NCBI GenBank assembly: GCA_036504155.1
Contig: DASXVQ010000101.1
Coordinates: 62,001-126,000, forward strand
Length of the DNA stretch: 64,000 nt
Direction: 5' to 3'
Source of the DNA: JACRCT01 sp036504155
GTDB taxonomy: Bacteria > Myxococcota > Myxococcia > Myxococcales > UBA5297
In this document: positions 1 through 8,363 of the stretch, one piece after another
How the letters are laid out: each line of letters opens with the position of its first letter
Position numbering within the stretch: position 1 is the stretch's first letter
The notes under the pieces: model-generated
The model's input: the letters and a program-made list of their open reading frames with translations, nothing else
The model's database searches: none
What the model was told of the DNA's origin: nothing
Made by a program: the position numbers and the translations under genes

Positions 1-576
1 AAGTACACGCTGCACCTGGACCTGCGGCTGCGGCTGGCGCACTCCTCGAGCGGCCTGCTGCGCGAGATGCACGCCGCCGGCAACCTGCCCTCGGGCGAGG
101 CGTACATCGTGCCCAACGAGGGCGAGCGGGTGCCCTCGGCGTCCCGCGGGGAGCTGCCGGTGCAGTTCGGCAGCGAGGTGGTGGTCTTCAACGAGAACAA
201 CCGGGCCATCGCGGCGCGGGCGCACAGCTGGGCGCAGCGCAAGGCGGCCGAAGAGCAGGCCAAGGCGCTCGTGGAAGAGCCCGCCTACGGCAACCTCGCG
301 GAGCTGGGGCTGGGCGTGCTCGGCGAGTTCGGGGTCGAGGCGTGCGGCGCCACCCTGCTGGACGAGAAGCTGGGCCTGCACGTGGCCTTCGGCCGCAGCG
401 ACCACTTCGGCGGCGTGACCTCGCCGGCGCTGTTCAAGGATCCCAAGCGCGTCATCCACATCGACTGGGTCTACGTGCCGTCGGTGCAGCCGGGCGTCGC
501 GGTCACGAGCGCGCGGCTGGTGTATCCCGGCGGGCGGGACGAGCTGGTCCTGCGGGATGGGAAGTACGTGATCTGA
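1..576 (+). CDS. M29-type aminopeptidase, C-terminal part (start outside window)
   Basis: The reading frame is open from the first base, so the 5' end lies outside the window; 191 residues are visible. The metal-binding pattern of M29 (aminopeptidase T/II) is present: NLPSGE (Glu33 of the visible part), NLAELGLG (Glu101), a DEK..HVAFG block (His127) and HIDW (His153, Asp155). These match the expected E, E, H, HxD ligand order. The family are metal-dependent exopeptidases that remove N-terminal residues. The protein is a clear paralogue of the one encoded at 27428-28510, sharing the NLPSGE, GRSDH and C-terminal RDG blocks. Family assignment is confident; substrate is unknown. Confidence 0.8.
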   Translation, partial: KYTLHLDLRLRLAHSSSGLLREMHAAGNLPSGEAYIVPNEGERVPSASRGELPVQFGSEVVVFNENNRAIAARAHSWAQRKAAEEQAKALVEEPAYGNLAELGLGVLGEFGVEACGATLLDEKLGLHVAFGRSDHFGGVTSPALFKDPKRVIHIDWVYVPSVQPGVAVTSARLVYPGGRDELVLRDGKYVI

Positions 577-941
577 GGCTGGAGCGTCGAAGAACAGGGC
601 CCGCCCCCCTGCCCCTCCCAATCGCGGCGTTCGACGCGCTTCGCCTGGACGGCCTGTCGTGCTTCTCGGTGTTGGGCGCTCCGCTCCACCAGGGAGGGGA
701 GATCCGCTCTGCTCGTCCCGGAGTCCTCGGAACACGGGGCACGGGGCTTGGCTGTCCCCCAAGTCGTCTTCCTGGATGATCCCCCCTCGGGCTCCGGCCC
801 AAGGTCGCCCAAGGCAACCAGCGAACTCCCTCTCCCAGGTGGAGCGAAAGTCGAGCCGCCCTGAACCTGGAAGGCCCATCGAGGCAGAGCCGTGGAGCCA
901 CCGCGCCTGGGAGAGGGCCGGGGTGAGGGCCTCCTTCCTCC
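577..941. other. Intergenic region with degenerate palindromic repeat
   Basis: No credible gene is seen. The stretch holds a 12-bp inverted pair, CCCTCTCCCAGG at 828-839 and CCTGGGAGAGGG at 906-917. An AAGGCAACCAGCGAA segment at 811-825 resembles the GAAGGCAACCAACG core of the hairpin elements at 37.4 and 62.7 kb. It may be a decayed relative of that element. It lies between two convergent gene 3' ends. Confidence 0.45.
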
Positions 942-2858
942 TCAAGGCCCCGGCTGCTGCCCGCCCTGCCCCGGCGGCGGCGCCTTGGGATTGACCGCCG
1001 GCACCGCGGGAGGCGGCCCGCTGGTGTTCCCGCCGATCGCGCGAATCATCTGCTGCAGCATCTTCGCCGTGGCCGGGTCGACCTTCATCCCGCCGCCCAG
1101 GTTCTCGAAGTCGAGCGAGGCGCCGATGTCCTCGTCCCCGTGCAGCTGGCGCATCCAGCGGTCGTGCAGCGCCAGCGCGGCCTGGGCCTGGTTCGGCGCT
1201 GCCCCCGCCGCGCCGATGAGCACCGCGTCGCTGTCGATGTCCTTGAAGCGGTTGCGCGCGACCGACTCGCGCAGCGCCGCGAAGAAGGCCTTGTCCCCGA
1301 TGAGCTTGCGCAGCTTCTGGTAGTACAGCCCGCCCTTGCCCCGGAGGATCCCCTCCAGCTCCAGGCGCCCGCCGACCTCGATCAGCGGCCGGTCCACCGA
1401 CAGGTCCGGATGCCCCAGCGTCCGGCGCAGCCGGTAGGAGCGCATCATCTGCTCCTCGATGAGCCGCCGCGACTGCTCCCCGCCGCGCCGCTGCTCGACG
1501 TAGAGGTAGGCCCCGTAGCTGGTCACCGGCTCGTGAAGCGCCGGCCGCCCGGCCCCGTCCGAGCCCACCACGCCTCCCCACCACTGGTGCGCCACGTGGT
1601 GCGCCGCCACCAGCTCCAGCACGTCGTCGACGATCTTGGTCGGGTCTCCGGCCTGGGCGAAGCGGGGGTCCAGCTTGGCCGGGGACGTCAACAGCCCGCT
1701 CACCAGGAGCAGCGTGGGGAAAGAGACCGCCTCGATGGACCCCGTCAGCGGCGCCTCCACCACGTCCAGCTGCGCCCACGGGTAGGGCCCGAGCTTCTCG
1801 GTGAAGAACTTGAGCGCGCGCGCCGCGGTGTCCATCAGCTTCCGGGCCTGCAGGTCGTGGCCCGGCGCCGCCAGGGCCCGCACCTGCACCTCGCCGACCG
1901 CCTGCTTCTGCTCGTTCCAGCCGTCGGCCGCCACCAGCGCGAAGCCGCGCACCGCCGCCGCCACCCGGGTCGAGCGCTTGCGGCCGTCCTTCTCCGGCGT
2001 CGAGCCCAGCTCCACCCCGGTCCCGGCCACCGCCATCGTCGTGGGCGTCACCAGCGACACCACCCAGTTGCCCAGAGGACCCCAGCGCGGCTCGCCGATG
2101 CCCGGCTCCGGGCTGGCGTCGAACACGCCCGCCTCGCGCCTCGCCAGCTCCGGGGCGAAGCCCGCCAGGTTGAAGCTCGTCGCGGACCAGCCGAAGGTGC
2201 CGTGGCGCGCCCCGCGCTCCTCGCCGCCCCGGCCGGACAGGAGCGCCATCGCCTGGTCGAGCATGCCGCTGGTCGAGTCGGAGCCCACGCCCTTGAGCTC
2301 GGGGACCTCGGCGCGGAACTCCACCTCCACCAGCGCCGGCCCGGCGGCGAGCGGCGGCTCCAGCGGCAGCCGGTACATGCCCGGGTCGCGCGCCTCCAGC
2401 GTCACTTCCTTGCCGCCCGCCACCACCCGGACGATCGACACCGGCCGGCTGCCCTCTTCCAGACCGGCGTTCGCGGGCAGGCGCAGCCACAGCTCGTTGA
2501 ACTCCTCCTTCAGCGCCAGCACGATCTGCTCGCGCCCCTTGAGCACCTTGGCCTGCGGGTCCAGCTCCAGGTCCAACCGGTAGCGCGGCAGGCCCGCGAG
2601 CCCGCCGGTCTCCTTCTCCACCGCGGCGCGCTGCGAGGGGATCAGGCTCTGCGCGAGCATCTCCAGCTCGGGGTCCTTCTCCTTGGCCGGCGACGGCGCG
2701 GCTTGGTCCTTCTTCTCCCCGGCCTTGGCGTTGGCCGCGGAGGCGGCTGGCTTGGCTGGCTTGGCGGCGGCAGCAGCCGGCTTGGCGTCCGCCGGCTTGG
2801 CGGCGGGTGCCGGGACGGCGGCGGACAGCAGGGCTGCGGCGATCGGTCCCCAGAGCAT
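942..2858 (-). CDS. Secreted M1-like peptidase with HHxxH in place of HExxH
   Basis: A 638-residue protein with a signal-like N-terminus and an Ala/Lys/Pro linker to about residue 60, then an M1 (gluzincin) fold. The zinc motif reads HHVAHQWWG at 420-424. The two His ligands and Glu443 keep the exact M1 spacing (18 residues between the second His and the Glu), but the catalytic Glu of HExxH is His421. The substrate-binding GAMEN motif is also altered, to GSIEA near 373-377. The C-terminus is Pro/Gly-rich. The start ATG was chosen for its GAGGTGG ribosome site and the following hydrophobic segment. Known M1 enzymes need that Glu as general base, so this may be inactive or use another mechanism. 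Confidence 0.75.
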   Translation of the reverse strand: MLWGPIAAALLSAAVPAPAAKPADAKPAAAAAKPAKPAASAANAKAGEKKDQAAPSPAKEKDPELEMLAQSLIPSQRAAVEKETGGLAGLPRYRLDLELDPQAKVLKGREQIVLALKEEFNELWLRLPANAGLEEGSRPVSIVRVVAGGKEVTLEARDPGMYRLPLEPPLAAGPALVEVEFRAEVPELKGVGSDSTSGMLDQAMALLSGRGGEERGARHGTFGWSATSFNLAGFAPELARREAGVFDASPEPGIGEPRWGPLGNWVVSLVTPTTMAVAGTGVELGSTPEKDGRKRSTRVAAAVRGFALVAADGWNEQKQAVGEVQVRALAAPGHDLQARKLMDTAARALKFFTEKLGPYPWAQLDVVEAPLTGSIEAVSFPTLLLVSGLLTSPAKLDPRFAQAGDPTKIVDDVLELVAAHHVAHQWWGGVVGSDGAGRPALHEPVTSYGAYLYVEQRRGGEQSRRLIEEQMMRSYRLRRTLGHPDLSVDRPLIEVGGRLELEGILRGKGGLYYQKLRKLIGDKAFFAALRESVARNRFKDIDSDAVLIGAAGAAPNQAQAALALHDRWMRQLHGDEDIGASLDFENLGGGMKVDPATAKMLQQMIRAIGGNTSGPPPAVPAVNPKAPPPGQGGQQPGP

Positions 2859-2980
2859 GACCACCTCGTTGGCTGGAATGGGCAGCGGCCTTGACCCCGC
2901 CGCGAGGCGCCAGTTTACTAGCGCCTTCGTTCCGACGCTCCCTCGCACCGCGGGCGGGCGTCCGTCCCCGGGAGAAAGCG

Positions 2981-3574
2981 ATGTCCCGCGCCGCCGTCGT
3001 CCTCGCTGCGTCCACCTTGCTGTTCCTCGCCGCCGGCTGTGCCAAGGGCGGCGCCCGCCCCTCGTACGCGGGCCCCCCCAAGGCCTTCAAGCTGCTCACC
3101 GAGGTGCCGGAGGCGGAGACCGGGACGCGCCTCGAGAAGCGCTCCGACCTCTTCGTGACCGTCGAGAACGGCGAGCCGGTGCCGTTCGTGGTGGCCGTCG
3201 GCGAGGTGCCCAACTTCAACCGCCAGGGCGGCGCGGTGAAGCTCTACGGCGACGAGGCCGGCAAGGAGGGCTGGTCGGTCGACAACTTCGTGTTCATCGA
3301 GGTCGTCAACGCCAAGGGCGTGGTGGTCGGCCGCGGCGTCATCGGCTACCAGCACGGCCTGACCGCCGGCCAGGAGCAGGTCGACTCGCTGGGGCAGATG
3401 AAGTTCGCCTTCAACGCCGGCGAGATCGACCTCGCCCCGATCATCCCCGCCAACGAGGTGGTGACGCTCAAGGCCACCGCGCTGGACTCGGGCGGCGTCG
3501 GCCGGGTCAGCAACCTCTTCGCCATCCTCTCCTCCGACGTCGCCGCGACGTCGGACGACGAGATGAGGAACTAG
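2981..3574 (+). CDS. Hypothetical lipoprotein
   Basis: A 197-residue protein beginning with a lipoprotein signal (hydrophobic stretch ending LFLAAGC, so Cys19 would be lipidated). GGAG lies 6 bases before the ATG. The mature part looks all-beta: it repeatedly alternates short hydrophobic strands and includes VTVENGEPVPFVVAVGEV. It may be a beta-sandwich of the kind that coats envelope complexes. No enzyme motif is seen. Its stop overlaps the GTG of the next gene (TAGTG), so the two are probably co-translated. Function unknown. Confidence 0.75.
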   Translation: MSRAAVVLAASTLLFLAAGCAKGGARPSYAGPPKAFKLLTEVPEAETGTRLEKRSDLFVTVENGEPVPFVVAVGEVPNFNRQGGAVKLYGDEAGKEGWSVDNFVFIEVVNAKGVVVGRGVIGYQHGLTAGQEQVDSLGQMKFAFNAGEIDLAPIIPANEVVTLKATALDSGGVGRVSNLFAILSSDVAATSDDEMRN

Positions 3575-4080
3575 TGCGCGTCCGCAGCCGGCTCGACTCG
3601 CCTCTGCCGCTGGGGCAGCTCGTGGCCATCCCCGCCGGCGAGGACTCGCTCGCGCGGGTCGGCAGCTGCGTCGAGGGCGCCTCCGACTACTTCCGCCGCA
3701 ACCACGCGCAGCGCCACGCCGAGCGCCTGGCCGCCGAGCTGCTCTCCGACGCGCTGGCGGACCCCGCGCGCCGCCTCTTCGTGCTGGAGGACGCCGAGGG
3801 TGCGCCGGCGGGCCTGCTCGACCTGGCGCTGGATGCCCCCGGGCCGCGCGAGGCGACCGTGGCGCTGCTGGTGCTCGACCGCCGCCACCGCGGCCTGGGC
3901 CTGGGGCGCGAGGTGGTCGAGTCGCTCTTCGCCGAGCTGGCCGACCAGGGCTTCGAGCGCGTGCGGCTGGGCGTGGCGCCGGGAGAGGCCGACGCCGCCC
4001 GGTTCTGGCGCGCGGTGGGGATGTGGCCGTGCGGAGTGGAAGAAGGCGTGCGCTTGTTCGAGCGGCCGCTTCGCTCCTAG
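3574..4080 (+). CDS. GNAT family N-acetyltransferase
   Basis: A 168-residue protein starting at a GTG that overlaps the previous stop by one base, with GAGGA just upstream. The acetyl-CoA binding motif A of GNAT enzymes is visible as RHRGLGLGREVV at about residues 106-117, preceded by the usual beta-4 strand (ATVALLVLD). The C-terminal F-W-R-A-V-G-M segment matches the alpha-4/beta-6 region where the acceptor is bound. The substrate cannot be told from sequence. Translational coupling to a lipoprotein gene gives no clear hint. Confidence 0.85.
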   Translation: MRVRSRLDSPLPLGQLVAIPAGEDSLARVGSCVEGASDYFRRNHAQRHAERLAAELLSDALADPARRLFVLEDAEGAPAGLLDLALDAPGPREATVALLVLDRRHRGLGLGREVVESLFAELADQGFERVRLGVAPGEADAARFWRAVGMWPCGVEEGVRLFERPLRS

Positions 4081-4108
4081 CCCGGCCTTGGGCTATGGTC
4101 CGCGCCCG

Positions 4109-4732
4109 ATGATTCCAGGCTCCAGGCTCCGGTCTCCCGATTCCAGGAACTCGCGCGCGGCCTTCGTCGTCGCCGCCGCCGCCGCCGCGCTCGCCCTCGC
4201 CGCCCTCGCCGGCCTCGCCGCCTGCGCCAACGATCGTCGGGCGCGCGCCGAACCCGCCCCGGCGACGCCGGCCGCGCTCGACGCCCAGGCTCCGGACGCG
4301 GCGGCTGCGCCCGCTCCTCCCGAGAAGGCGGTGGTGCCCAAGGGCTGCGACATCAACCTCGGCGGCCGTTACAAGCTCTCCAAGAAGCCTTTCTGGACCT
4401 ACCAGGTGGAGGACGACGGCGTGCACCTCGTGGCGAAGCGGGCCGACCTTCCCGACGCCGGCGAGCCGGCCGAGCCCGACCGGGCGCCGAGGCCTTCGGA
4501 GCCGGGCCTGGTGCTCGAGCGCACCGCGCGCGGGTTCGTCGGCAACGAGCTGGGCTTCGCGCGCAGCCCCTCCGGGACGCAGTGCCCGGTGACCTTCCGG
4601 GCGGAGATCGTCGCCTGCGACGCGCAGGGGTTCACCGTCCGCTCCGAGGACTCGGTGGCCCTCGACGACCAGTGCCACATCCAGCGCTCGGGCCCGGCCT
4701 CGGCCAGCGAGAAGGTGCTGGTGCGCCAGTGA
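4109..4732 (+). CDS. Hypothetical lipoprotein
   Basis: A 207-residue protein with a long hydrophobic N-terminus ending LAALAGLAAC, a likely lipobox with Cys36. An Ala/Pro/Asp linker follows to about residue 75, then a small domain starting CDINLGGRYKL. This domain has four Cys residues in the mature part, possibly two disulphides in the periplasm. It ends by overlapping the GTG of the TtcA-like gene (GTGA). Function is not recognised. Confidence 0.7.
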   Translation: MIPGSRLRSPDSRNSRAAFVVAAAAAALALAALAGLAACANDRRARAEPAPATPAALDAQAPDAAAAPAPPEKAVVPKGCDINLGGRYKLSKKPFWTYQVEDDGVHLVAKRADLPDAGEPAEPDRAPRPSEPGLVLERTARGFVGNELGFARSPSGTQCPVTFRAEIVACDAQGFTVRSEDSVALDDQCHIQRSGPASASEKVLVRQ

Positions 4733-5514
4733 CCGGCCCCGGCAGCCTGCTGCGCCTGGAGAAGCACCTGCTCTACGACGTGGGCCGGGCCATCCACGAC
4801 TGGGACCTCATCGGCCCGGGCGACCGCATCATGGTCGCCGTCTCCGGCGGCAAGGACTCGCTGAGCCTGCTGCAGCTCCTGATGCGGCTGCAGGAGCGCG
4901 CCCCGGTGCACTTCACGCTGGTGGCGGTCAACGTCGACCAGGGCCAGCCGGGCTTCCCCGCGCACGTGCTCGAGGACCACTTCCGCGCGCTGGGCGTCGA
5001 GCACCGCATCATCCGCCAGGACACCTACTCCATCGCGCTGAAGCTGACCGAGCCCGGCAAGACCTACTGCGCGGTCTGCTCCCGGCTGCGCCGCGGCATC
5101 CTCTACACCAGCGCCGTGGAGATGGGCTGCACCAAGATCGCGCTCGGGCACCACCGCGAGGACCTCATCGAGACCCTGCTCTTGTCCGCCCTCTTCTCCG
5201 GCGCGCTCAAGAGCATGCCGCCCAAGCTCCTCTCCGACGACGGGCGCAACACCGTCATCCGGCCGCTGGCGTACTGCCAGGAGGCGGAGCTGGCCGCCTA
5301 CGCCGCCGAGCTCAAGCTGCCGATCATCCCCTGCGGCCTGTGCGCGCAGCAGGAGAACGCCCAGCGGCAGCGGGTGAAGAAGCTCATCGCCGAGCTGGCC
5401 AAGGAGCACCCCGCGGTTCCGGGGAACCTCCTCAACTCCCTGAGGAACGTGGTGCCGTCCCACCTGCTGGACCCCGCGGTCTTCAGGAAGGGCGAAGCGC
5501 CGTCCGGGCAGTGA
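4729..5514 (+). CDS. ttcA: TtcA-like tRNA 2-thiocytidine synthetase
   Basis: A 261-residue PP-loop ATPase of the TtcA group, which places sulphur on cytidine 32 of some tRNAs using an iron-sulphur cluster. Visible motifs are the PP-loop SGGKDS at 39-44, CAVC at 114-117, GHHREDLIETLLL at about 140-152, and CGLC at 202-205. The two CxxC pairs are the cluster and zinc ligand set expected for TtcA rather than TilS. The GTG start overlaps the previous stop by two bases. Length fits the family. The role is cytosolic tRNA modification, unrelated to the upstream lipoprotein. Confidence 0.88.
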   Translation: MTGPGSLLRLEKHLLYDVGRAIHDWDLIGPGDRIMVAVSGGKDSLSLLQLLMRLQERAPVHFTLVAVNVDQGQPGFPAHVLEDHFRALGVEHRIIRQDTYSIALKLTEPGKTYCAVCSRLRRGILYTSAVEMGCTKIALGHHREDLIETLLLSALFSGALKSMPPKLLSDDGRNTVIRPLAYCQEAELAAYAAELKLPIIPCGLCAQQENAQRQRVKKLIAELAKEHPAVPGNLLNSLRNVVPSHLLDPAVFRKGEAPSGQ

Positions 5515-5638
5515 GCCCGGCGGGCTGCGCACGGGCGGGCGGCGAGCGGGCCATTCCTGGCAGCCAGGGGACCCCTTCCCTGGCAGGCCGGGCATGGAGT
5601 TATAGTGTCCGGCTTCGAATGCCAGAAGGGGGCTTCTC

Positions 5639-6829
5639 ATGCGTCGCTTTGCGATGTGCGGTCTGCTGCTGCTGGGCGCTGCTTGCACCAAGCCCATCGA
5701 GCAGGAGTGGACGGTCTCCACCGAGGGCGCGAGCCAGTGCACGCCGGCCCTGATCGGCGACCTGGTCGTGTTCGGCAACGAGGGCGGGTACGTGCACGCC
5801 TACGACCTCAACGGCGTCGAGCGCTGGGTCTTCACCGCCCACCGCGACGTCATCGGCACGCCGGTGGGCTACAAGGACCTCGTCCTCTTCGGCGCGGTCA
5901 ACAACCTCTTCTACGCGGTGAACGCCCAGACCGGCCGCCAGGCGTGGAAGTTCACCGCCAAGGACCGCATCAAGGGCTCGCCGATCGTGGCCGGGGACAA
6001 GGTGGTCTTCGGCAGCTACGACAAGAAGCTGTACGCGCTCTCCGCCGAGACGGGGAGGCTGGCCTGGGAGTTCCCCGCCAAGCCGCCGCCTCCCCCGCCG
6101 CCGGCCCCCGCGCCCGAGCCCGCCAAGGACCAGCCCAAGGGCAAGGACGGCCAGCCGCTCAAGGAAGCCAAGGCCACCGCGCCCGCCGCGCCCGCGGAGC
6201 CGCCGGCCGCGCCGACTCCCGCGCCCGAGCCGATCGTCGCCGGCGAGTTCTCCTACGCGAAGCCGGTGCTGGTCGACGGCGTGATCTACGTGGGCAACCT
6301 CGACGGCTACCTGTACGCCATCGCCGCCGAGACCGGCGAGATGAAGTGGCGCTTCAAGACCGGCGGCGGAATCACCTCCAGCGCGGTCCATGACGCCGGG
6401 GTCCTCTACTTCGGCAGCAACGACCACAGCCTCTACGCGCTGGACCTGGCGACGCAGAAGCCGAAGTGGACCTTCCAGACCGGCGACGAGGTCAACGCCA
6501 GCCCGCGCGTGGCCGAGGGCGTCGTGTACGTGGGCAGCGTGGACATGAACTTCTACGCCGTCGACGTCGCCACCGGGAAGGCCAAGTGGACCTTCAACAC
6601 CAAGGGCCGCATCGTCGACGCCGCGGCGCTCTACAAGAACCTGGTCTTCATCGGCTCCGGCCCCGCCGACGGCACGCTCTACGCCATCGACCGCGCCACC
6701 GGGAAGACCTTCTGGTCGTTCGCGACCGAGTCGAAGATCCAGGCCGACCCGGTCGTGTTCAACGACAAGGTCTACGTCGTCACCGGCGAGGGTAAGCTGC
6801 TCGTCTTCAAGATCAACAAGACGAGCTGA
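5639..6829 (+). CDS. PQQ-repeat beta-propeller lipoprotein (BamB-like)
   Basis: A 396-residue protein with a lipoprotein signal (LLLGAAC, Cys16). It contains repeated blades of the form DG-x-hYVG-x-hD-x-hLYA-h-x-A-x-TG-x-x-x-W-x-F, typical of PQQ-binding-like propellers; at least seven blades can be picked out. A Pro/Ala/Lys-rich insertion at about 148-200 splits the propeller between blades. Related proteins include the outer-membrane assembly lipoprotein BamB and PQQ dehydrogenases, but the catalytic residues of the dehydrogenases are not seen. A structural or protein-binding role at the outer membrane is the better guess. Confidence 0.8.
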   Translation: MRRFAMCGLLLLGAACTKPIEQEWTVSTEGASQCTPALIGDLVVFGNEGGYVHAYDLNGVERWVFTAHRDVIGTPVGYKDLVLFGAVNNLFYAVNAQTGRQAWKFTAKDRIKGSPIVAGDKVVFGSYDKKLYALSAETGRLAWEFPAKPPPPPPPAPAPEPAKDQPKGKDGQPLKEAKATAPAAPAEPPAAPTPAPEPIVAGEFSYAKPVLVDGVIYVGNLDGYLYAIAAETGEMKWRFKTGGGITSSAVHDAGVLYFGSNDHSLYALDLATQKPKWTFQTGDEVNASPRVAEGVVYVGSVDMNFYAVDVATGKAKWTFNTKGRIVDAAALYKNLVFIGSGPADGTLYAIDRATGKTFWSFATESKIQADPVVFNDKVYVVTGEGKLLVFKINKTS

Positions 6830-6889
6830 GCCGCCATCCCGCCTACCGCCACCCAATCCCAGACGCCCCCGCGACCGCGCGACGCCGCG

Positions 6890-8344
6890 GTGGTGGTGCT
6901 CGTGCGCCAGGACGCGGATCCCTCGGCGCCGCTCGGGATGCAGAGGCGGGCGTTCTGGGTCCGGCGCGCGCGCACCCCGGCCTTCGCGGGCTTCCACGCC
7001 TTCCCCGGCGGCAAGGTGGACCGCGAGGACGAGCAGATCCCGGTCCCGGGCCTGCCCGCGGACCAGGCCCGGCTGCACGTCGCGGCCGTCCGTGAGGCCT
7101 TCGAGGAGACGGGCGTGCTCCTGGCGCGACTGCCGGCGGGAGCGGACGTCTCGGGCCTCCGCTCGCGGATGCTCGCCCAGGAGCTCTCCTTCGCGCAGGT
7201 GCTGCAGGAGTCGGGCGCGAGCCTCGACGCGGCGATGCTCCAGCCCATCAGCCGGTGGGTCACCCCGACCTTCGCGCCGCTGCGCTTCGACGCCCGCTTC
7301 TTCCTCGCGCGGCTCCCCGAGGGCCAGCAGGCGCAGGTCTGGCAGGGGGAGCTCGAGCGCGGCGAGTGGATCGCGCCGGACGAGGCGCTGCGATGCTGGG
7401 AGGCGGGCGAGGCGCTGCTGCACCCACCGGCCTTGCACGTGCTCGAGACGCTGATGCGCGTGCCGGACGAGGCGCTGCTCGAACGGCTGAGCGACCCGCC
7501 GCACGTCGTGGACTTCGTCGCCCGGCGCATCGAGTTCCAGCGCGGGATCCACCTCGTCCCGCTGCTCTCCCCCACCTTGCCGCCGGCGCGCCACACGGCG
7601 TGCTACCTGATCGGCGACCGGGAGCTGCTGGTCGTCGACCCGGGCTCGCCGCACCCCGAGGAGCAGGAGCGCCTCCACGACCTCGTCCGCGACCTCGTCG
7701 CCGAGGGACGGCGGGTCCGCGCCATCGTGCTCACCCACACCCATCCCGACCACGTCGGCGGGGCGCTCGCCGCGAGGCAGGCGCTGGCGGCTCCGGTCTG
7801 GGCGCACCCCAAGGCCGCGGCGCGCTTCCCCGGCGTGGACCGCGCGCTTCGGGACGGCGAGCTGCTGGAGCTGGCCGGCGACTTCCCGATGACCCTGAAG
7901 GTGCTGCACACCCCCGGCCACGCCAGCGACCACCTGTGCTTGTTCGAGCCGCGCAGCCGGGCGCTGGTCTGCGGCGACATGCTGTCGGGAGCCTCGACCA
8001 TCGTCATCGACCCGCCGGACGGCGACATGGAGGCGTACCTGGGCTCGCTGCAGCGCCTGAGCGACCTGCAGGTCCGCTCGCTCTACCCCGCGCACGGCGA
8101 GGTGATGCCCGACGGGCCGCAGCGCATCACCGAGGCCATCGCGCACCGGCGCTGGCGCGAGGAGAAGCTGCTGCGGGTCCTCGCCGCGGGGCCGACGACC
8201 CTCGAGGAGCTGACCGCGCGCACCTACGACGACGCGCCGCAGGCCGTGCTGCCCCTGGCCCGGCGCAGCGCCCTGGCGAGCCTGGACTGGCTCGAGCGGC
8301 GGGGACGGGTGGTGCGCGAGGGCGGGCGGTTCAAGCTGGCGTAG
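6890..8344 (+). CDS. Nudix hydrolase / metallo-beta-lactamase fusion protein
   Basis: A 484-residue two-domain enzyme. Residues about 1-190 carry a Nudix fold with GGKVDRED followed by REAFEETGV (about 68-76), the core REUxEExGU of the Nudix box. Residues about 215-430 carry a metallo-beta-lactamase fold with THTHPDHVGG, a later HTPGHASDH and CGDM, as in LACTB2-type hydrolases. The C-terminal 70 residues look like the winged helix of that group. The assigned GTG opens a run of GTG codons; the frame stays open upstream to the previous stop without ATG, GTG or TTG, so the true start may be unusual. Substrates are unknown. Confidence 0.82.
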   Translation: MVVLVRQDADPSAPLGMQRRAFWVRRARTPAFAGFHAFPGGKVDREDEQIPVPGLPADQARLHVAAVREAFEETGVLLARLPAGADVSGLRSRMLAQELSFAQVLQESGASLDAAMLQPISRWVTPTFAPLRFDARFFLARLPEGQQAQVWQGELERGEWIAPDEALRCWEAGEALLHPPALHVLETLMRVPDEALLERLSDPPHVVDFVARRIEFQRGIHLVPLLSPTLPPARHTACYLIGDRELLVVDPGSPHPEEQERLHDLVRDLVAEGRRVRAIVLTHTHPDHVGGALAARQALAAPVWAHPKAAARFPGVDRALRDGELLELAGDFPMTLKVLHTPGHASDHLCLFEPRSRALVCGDMLSGASTIVIDPPDGDMEAYLGSLQRLSDLQVRSLYPAHGEVMPDGPQRITEAIAHRRWREEKLLRVLAAGPTTLEELTARTYDDAPQAVLPLARRSALASLDWLERRGRVVREGGRFKLA

Positions 8345-8363
8345 AGGAGGGACAACCCTTCTC

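Noticed and set aside
5595..5610. Promoter with TATAGT upstream of the propeller gene
   Set aside because: A -10-like hexamer exists but no -35 match at suitable spacing, so it cannot be told from chance.
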